64,000 nucleotides of DNA from Buddleja alternifolia (Eukaryota > Streptophyta > Magnoliopsida > Lamiales > Scrophulariaceae): NCBI GenBank assembly GCA_019426215.1, contig CM033408.1, positions 27,755,953 through 27,819,952 of the forward strand. The letters are read 5' to 3'. Positions 58,020 through 64,000 of this stretch are shown here, piece after piece (position 1 is the first letter of the stretch; the number at the start of each line of letters is the position of its first letter). The position numbers and the translations under genes are program-made. The notes under the pieces are model-generated. The model saw nothing but the letters and a program-made list of their open reading frames with translations, searched no databases and had not been told where the DNA came from.

Positions 58020-59506
58020 TTAATTTGTAGACTTTAATCTCATTCCTCTTGATAGACAGTATATTTGATCTCTAGGCAATCCTTTCGTCAAAGCATCTGC
58101 AATATTCTCCTTTGATTTAACATAATCAATGGAAATAATCCAGTTAGAGATCAACTACTTAATGGTATTGTGCCTACGACGAATATACCTAGACTTACCA
58201 TTATACATACTACTCTGTGCCCTTCCAATTGCCGATATACTGTCGTAGTGAATTAAAATTGGAGGCACAGGTTTTTCCCAACAGGGAATATCTTCTAAGA
58301 AATTTTGTAGTCATTCAGCTTCTTCACCAGCTTTATCTAAAGCTATGAATTCTGATTCCATTGTGGAACGGGCTATGCAAGTTTGCTTAGAAGACTTCCA
58401 TGACACCACTCCTCCACTGACGGTAAATACATACCCACTCGTGGACTTAGAGTCGTTAGTGTTCGATATCCAATTAGCGTCGCTGTATCCCTCTATTACA
58501 TCAGGATATCTTGAGTAGTGTAATCCATATTCTTTAGTATACTTTAAATACTTAAGAACTCTAGTTAAAGCATTCCAATGCTCTATACTAGGATTACTTG
58601 TAAACCTACTCAACTTGCTCATAGAATTAGCTAGATCAGGGCGAGTACAGTTCATGATATACATCAGACTCCCAATGGCCCTAGCATATTCTAACTGTGA
58701 TATGGGTTCGACATGGTTATTGCGTAGATGAACGCTCAAGTCCACTGGCGTCTTGACTGGAGCACTATCGCTCAGAAGAAACTTTTCCAAAACCGTCTCA
58801 ACGTAGTGAGATTGCGATAAGACTAGTCCTTCAGAAGGCCTCAGAATTTTAATCCCTAAGATGACGTCTGCAAGTCCCATATCTTTCATGTCAAAGTTCT
58901 TCTTTAACATTCCTTTAGTATTCATGATAATTTCATGATTACCACCCATTATCAACATGTTGTCTACATATAGACACACTATGACGTATGCGTTATGTGT
59001 TTGTCTAACATACACGCATTTATCACACTCGTTGATATTGAAACCATTTGATAACATCGTGCTATCAAATTTTTCATGCCACTGCTTTGGCGCTTGTTTA
59101 AGTCCGTATAGCGACTTTACAAGTTTACATACTTTCTTCTCTTGTCCAGGAGCAACATACCCCTCGGGTTGTTCTATATTTCTTCATCTAATTCTCCGTT
59201 CAAAAACGCAGTCTTAACATTCATTTGATGTATCTCAAGGTTATGCAGAGCTGCCATAGCAATGAGTAATCTTATGGATGTTATTCTCGTTACCGGAGAA
59301 TAAGTATCGAAGAAATCAAGACCTTCCATTTGCCGGTATCCTTTGACTACCAAATGAGCCTTGTATTTATCAATAGTTCCATCAGTCTTATACTTTCTTT
59401 TCAGAATCCATCTACAGCCTAAAGGCTTACGTCCCTTTGGAAGATCAACCAACTTCCAGGTATGGTTGTGGATAATAGACTCAATTTCACTATTGATAGC
59501 TTCTTT
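58020..59506 (-). pseudogene. Copia reverse transcriptase and RNase H, broken
   Basis: The frame 59452-59174 holds GCRWILKRKYKTDGTI, KAHLVVKGYRQMEGLDFFDT and [14 protein letters not shown], where a stop falls. A shifted stretch (59170-59060) has the remnants of [15 protein letters not shown]. The frame 59057-58311 continues with the catalytic motif as YVDN instead of YVDD, then [20 protein letters not shown] and [13 protein letters not shown]. RNase H begins with GYSDANW and STSGYVF. At 58311 a stop replaces the Trp after EEAE, and coding runs on to about 58020 (ADALTKGLPRDQI). It is inactive by stop, frameshift and loss of a catalytic Asp. Confidence 0.92.
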
Positions 59507-61156
59507 CTAGAGTTGAGCATCTGGACCAGACATAGCTTCCTTAATCGTTCTTGGTTCCCCTTCTAATGTATATGAGACAAAATCGGGACCAAATGATTTT
59601 GGAACTTTTGTCCTTTTGCTATGACGTGGTTCTTCATCCTCGGGATTAGAACTACTCGTAGATGCGTCATGCGTTCTTTTAAGAGGACCTTGATCATTTC
59701 TTTCCTTACTTGGAAATATATCCTCAAAAAACGAAACATTTCTAGATTCCATGATAATACCTTCATGAATCTCTGAGATTTCTGACTTATGTACCAAAAA
59801 TCGATAGGCGCTACTGTTGAGTGCATAACCAATGAATATGCAATCAACAGTTTTAGGCCCTATTTTCACTTGTTTGGGTTTGGGTACTTCTACCTTAGCC
59901 AAACACCCCCACACTTTGAGGTATTTGTATGAAGGTTTGTGACCTTTCCAAAGCTCGTACGGAGTCTCACTCCTACTTTTGTGGGGAGTTTTGTTAAGGA
60001 TATAATTGGCAGAGAGTATCGCCTCCCCCCACAAATTCTGAGGTAACCCAGAATTAATCAGCAACGCATTCATCATCTCCTTAAGAGTACGATTCTTGCG
60101 CTCCACTATTCCGTTTGATTGTGGTGAATATGGGGCCGTTGTTTGATGTATAATGCCTGAATTTGCACAAAATTCATCAAACGGTGCTCCGTATTCGCCA
60201 CCTCTATCACTACGGATAGCCTTTATCATTTTCCCAAGTAGATTTTCAACTTCAGTTTTGTAATGTGCAAAAGCCTCAAGCGCTTCGTCTTTACTTTTGA
60301 GTAAATACACATAACAATACTTTGTGCAATCATCTATGAATGTAATGAAATACTTTTTCCCACCTCTAGTTTGCACAAACTTCAAATCACAAATGTCACT
60401 GTGAATAAGTTCTAGAGGTGCGGTGTTTCTTTCCACAGAAGGAAACGGTTGTTTGACTAGTTTTGATTCAACATATATTTCGCATTTGTGTTCATTTTCA
60501 ACTTTAAAAGTTGGTAATAAGTTCAAACTAACTAATCTTCGAATAGTATTATAATTTACATGTCCTAGTCTAACATGCCATAAATTAGAATACTCAAGCA
60601 AATAAACAGAATTATCAATTTTATTGATACTGTTTTCAATTACAAGAGATCGAATTATATTCATTACATTCATTTTGAAAAGGCCCTGCTCTAGGTAACC
60701 TTTTCCTACATAAATTCCTCTCTTAGTCAAAGAAAACCTATCCCCTTCGAAGACTACTTTGAACCCATTCTTGACCAAAGCTGAACCAGAAACCAGATTC
60801 TTGCGAATCTCCGTAACATGAAGAACTTCAGTCAACGTCAGCTCTTTTCCTGAAGTCATCTTCAGGACAACTTTCCCCATTCCAACCACCGGAGATGTGG
60901 CCGAGTTGCCCATAAACAGTCTTCGTCCTTTAGTTGGGGTATAGGACGAAAAAGCAACCCTATCTGAACAGATATGGCGAGTAGCTCCGGTGTCAATGAA
61001 CCACTCCCTCAAGTTGTCCACCAAGTTGGCTTCGAACACGACGGCGGTGAGATCAAGCTCCGTCAGATCGATTGGTACCTGATTATTTGACAGGTCGTCG
61101 ATCATCTCATTGATGCCCTTGACATCATCAACAGCTAGGTGCACCTCATTTTGCAC
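59507..61156 (-). pseudogene. Copia protease and integrase
   Basis: A long intact frame of 549 codons. Residues about 50-62 ([14 protein letters not shown]) hold the protease active site DTGA. A pre-integrase zinc region follows ([10 protein letters not shown], then an [10 protein letters not shown] segment in which the second Cys pair is altered). The integrase core has D in [10 protein letters not shown] in [13 protein letters not shown] and E in [14 protein letters not shown]. Later landmarks are [38 protein letters not shown] and [18 protein letters not shown] Glu/Ser-rich linker leads toward RT. A stop at 59507 separates it from RT. Confidence 0.92.
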
Positions 61157-62242
61157 CCGGTTCTTGCCTTTGTTTTGATTATGGCCAGAACCTTGCCCAT
61201 GAGACTTATTTTTCTTGGGCTCTTTGCAGTCTCTAGCCCAATGACCCAGTTTGTCACAGTTGTGACAGCGGTCTCCAGCCCTTGACTGGCCTTTCCCAGC
61301 AGCCTTTTTTTTTTGGGAATTTCCTTGGGTTTTTCCTTGGAATTTTCACTTCCGGTTAGAACTCTCCAGAACTTCTGCAATATTTTCCATTGCCTGCACG
61401 GGGAGCTTCTTGTCTGATCCCCGATTGTCTTCATCAATTCTGAGTCGTACAACCAAGTCCTCAAGACTCATCTCCTTTCGTTTGTGCTTCAAGTAATTCT
61501 TGATGTCCCTCCATGAAGGCGGTAACTTCTCTATGATAGAAGCTACTTAGAAGGACTCACTCAGAGCCATGTTCTCAGCATGAACCTCATGTATTATGAT
61601 TTGAATTTCTTGAACTTGGCTAGTCACGGACTTAGAGTCCACCATTTTGAAGTCTAAGAACTTCGCGACCACGAACTTCTTCAGTCCGGCGTCCTCAGTT
61701 CTGTACTTCCTGTCCAGAGCCTTTCAGAGGTCTTTGGCAGTCTTTACTTCCATATATACGCTGTAAAGCGAATCACTCAATCCACTGAGTAGGTAATTCC
61801 TGCAAAGGAAATCACCATTGATCCAGGCATCATATGCCATCCTTAGTTGACTATCAATTGACTCAGCCGGGACATAGGGAGCATCTTCCCTTAAGTACCT
61901 TGTCATGCTAAGAGTCGTGAGGTAAAACAACATCTTTTGTTGCCACATCTTGAAGTCAGCCCCGCTGAACTTCGACGGCTTTTTAGCCTGAGCCAGTATA
62001 ACAGGATTAACTGGTGGAACATAAGAACCTGAACTGGAACCGGAGCCAGGACCAGAGGCTGGACCAAAAACGGAACTAGGACCGGAACCGGAACCAGGAC
62101 CAAAACCTGGACCAAAACCGGAACCAGCTCCATAACGACCGGAACCTGCTCCAATACCCAGACCAAGACCTGCACCCGGGCTAAGTCCGAAGTCTAAGGT
62201 AGTGGCAGCATTATCACGAGCAACATCACCATGGTTCGCCAT
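61140..62242 (-). pseudogene. gag of the Copia element, with Gly-rich N-terminus
   Basis: The start at 62242 gives MANHGDVARDNAATTLDFG. Residues about 22-75 form a Gly/Ser/Pro repeat (GSGFGPGFGPGSGSGP type). The conserved gag region follows (KKPSKFSGADFKMWQQKM, LFYLTTL, then LLSGLSDSLYSVY). Stops fall at 61724 (end of the first open piece), near 61548 and near 61350. The zinc knuckle [14 protein letters not shown] is at 61269-61227. Gag would form the particle and bind RNA. The Gly-rich leader is unusual for a Copia gag, which is normally less repetitive. Confidence 0.85.
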
Positions 62243-62293
62243 TTCAGAATTTTGATTGACAGAAATGAACAACACAGAATTTTGCGTTAAGTT

Positions 62294-63285
62294 TGTTGTA
62301 CAAACTTCTGCCAAAACTAAGAACAAACTTGAATACGAACGAACTTTCTGAAAACCGAAGAATGATAATCGAGGCGAGAGAACACTCTCTCCTTAACGCA
62401 AAATTGCCCCGCTACTAGTGGTACGGGTTTATGCAATAGCGTCCCAAGATACAACGATTACAAATTCTGAATTGCGAACCACTTCCAATTCAGAATCACA
62501 AACGAACAAGAATAGCTTGAATATTTAGAGAGAATATATGAAATGCTTATGCTTTTCGGTGTGAAAAAAATTGAAGTGTGGAGTAGCCTATTTATAGGCT
62601 TGAAATTCAGATAAAAACTTAAACCGAATTAAATCTGCTAATAAAAGTTGATCTGTAACAGCAAAGAATTAATTTGGCTAATTAATCTAGCTGTTACAGA
62701 TTGGTGACTGTTTGAATTTTGTATTCAAACAGTCCTTCTAGAAGCAGATTCGAAAATGAAGAAGAAAGTGTTCAGCTTTTTTCTTCAAAAAACGTGTTTA
62801 AGCTTTCAGCAATTTCAGTAGTTGGATTTTTGCTTAGGGAAAAATTTTGGAGCCCAAATTAATTAAATAAATTTGGCTCAAAAAGATAATACATTAGAGC
62901 CCACAAGCCCACGGACCCGGCGAGCGGCTACGGCGGCGCGCGTGTGTGGTGAACCGGACCATAGCTAGGTCCTTCCCCCTCACAAAGCCCACAAAAATCT
63001 TATGACTCAAAGGGCCAACCCTTTACCTTAAGACAATTGTATATAAACCCATTCAACTTATGGTTTATATCCTATGTGGGATATCCACATTCAAACACCT
63101 CACTTTAACACTTAATTTCTCATTCGTTACTACTCCAAATTGAGAAATTCGAAATGCTAAACTTATCTACTCACGGAGTAGATTAATATTATCCAATAAT
63201 ATTACGTATTCCGAATACGTATGGTGTTCGAATTTCGTACACAAAAGTGGTGTTCACACACTTTTTGTACACACAATATCCAACA
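62294..63285 (-). repeat. 5' LTR of the Copia element, 992 bp
   Basis: It is the upstream LTR in the element's direction. The corresponding GC block (about 62908-62946) is shorter. On the minus strand, CCTATAAATAGGC (about 62585-62600) is a good TATA box for element transcription. Confidence 0.95.
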
Positions 63286-64000
63286 ATTATCAACTAACTT
63301 TAGGAGTTTTTGTTGTGATTAACCAACATCAGCCATAACATTTCATATTTTGTCCATTACATCATAATTGGAACAAGTTAATATGCATCGACTTCTTAAA
63401 TATTCATTTACCCCAGCCATTTACTACTTTGTCAATCTGTGTGCTTAACAATGCATCAGATATTTAAGTAAAAGACTTTCAAATTCTGCACAAACTTCGG
63501 GTTTCGCAAGTATTCTTGCGTTAAAGCCAGGTTTATGGATCAAGCAGCCGAACAAAACTTTAAATGTGTTTTTCAAATGATAACTTGTATACAATGGATA
63601 TAATTTTCCCTTTTTACTACTTGATCCCCAAGACCTAAAAGGAGACTAAAGTACAAGGAAGTAAGAATGAGGCAATTTCATCACCAAAAGCTTGGATTCA
63701 CCCTTTGTAATAGGGAGTTCTTCGTTTTCCCTTCCTAGATTAGTTATCAGCTATGTCTATTGAGAATTTTGAATTGCTCTTTGATGCAATTATATATGAA
63801 CTAAACCCTTTTTGATTAAGTTATGTGAAAGCTATGTGATCTTTGTCTTTATTAATTCTGAAGTTTAACGAATTAATTATAACAAGTATTACAAATTAGA
63901 CCCTTGTAACTAATTTTCCTTGGACCCAAAAGTTTCAATAAGGCTTCTATTGTGTCCTTCTTAAACTATCCAAGGATCTTATTTACTATTCGGCCCTAAT
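63286..64000. other. Unclassified DNA, no gene recognised
   Basis: No family resemblance or repeat was seen. A TCTTGCG word repeats near 63505-63525. It may be intronic sequence of the locus disrupted by the Copia element. Confidence 0.4.

Larger units (their letters stand above)
56415..63285 (-). mobile_element. Ty1/copia LTR retrotransposon, nearly complete
   Basis: Two LTRs (56415-57455 and 62294-63285) flank a gag-pol region in the minus direction. The LTR ends are TGTTGGATATTG (minus start) and GTTTGTACAACA. The 5-bp flanks are identical, ATTAT (56410-56414 and 63286-63290). The gene order gag, protease, integrase, RT, RNase H is that of Ty1/copia. A purine stretch (GTGTGGGGGATT) precedes the 3' LTR. 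No tRNA-Met primer site follows the 5' LTR, so the primer is unknown. By eye the LTRs differ at a few percent plus a GC-rich length difference, suggesting a fairly recent insertion. Confidence 0.95.

Noticed and set aside
61903..62175. 90-codon Val/Leu-rich frame on the minus strand
   Set aside because: It is a frame-shifted reading of the Gly-rich gag repeat.

Overview
The window is a stretch of nuclear plant DNA, almost certainly from a dicot. It has spliced genes with GT-AG introns, plant F-box and RPA-like sequences, Ty1/copia and Ty3/gypsy retrotransposons of plant lineages, an endogenous caulimovirid (plant pararetrovirus) and a scrap of plastid DNA. The abundant GGGATAATTACA-type inverted-repeat elements fit an asterid such as a member of Lamiales, but that placement is a guess. 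Only one gene looks intact: a nine-exon NIPA-type magnesium transporter on the + strand at 46824-51128. Most of the rest is transposable elements in nested layers.

Layout. 1-1890: a degenerate tandem array followed by LTR-like sequence. 1900-5480: AT-rich DNA with small inverted-repeat elements. 5490-7973: a decayed RPA70-like gene ending in a Helitron-type 3' terminus (hairpin plus CTAG). 8055-9214 (-): an F-box gene with one frameshift. 9914-19457 (+): a Ty3/gypsy element of the Tat type with two RNase H domains, no visible protease, and a long antisense reading frame downstream of pol. 19460-20700: a dispersed repeat and a solo LTR. 20699-22748: an element with long terminal inverted repeats and an internal 430-bp direct duplication. 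22867-24443: a GGGATAATTACA element carrying a truncated LINE.

25880-45370 (-): an endogenous pararetrovirus. In the viral direction it reads coiled-coil protein, movement protein, coat protein with zinc finger, protease, RT, RNase H, viroplasmin/transactivator, promoter with TATA box, leader and tRNA-Met primer site. Its viroplasmin gene is split by a 10.7-kb Athila-like gypsy element (27627-38325, -) flanked by the 5-bp duplication ATGGG. Its RT is split by a 0.5-kb repeat. A 190-bp plastid rpoB fragment lies about 200 bp beyond the viral end.

46400-51130: the NIPA transporter gene, with a small inverted-repeat element in intron 7 and one GC-AG intron. 51130-56414: a chromovirus gag-protease scrap, several MITE-like elements and AT-rich DNA. 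56415-63285 (-): a nearly complete Ty1/copia element with both LTRs and a perfect ATTAT target duplication. 63286-64000: no gene recognised.

The genes do not form a pathway. What the window records is the order of insertions: pararetrovirus first, then Athila and a small repeat into it. The Copia insertion is also fairly young, since its LTRs differ by only a few percent by eye apart from a GC-rich indel. All retroelement and viral reading frames seen here carry stops or frameshifts, so none looks autonomous. Coordinates given as about are read by eye.
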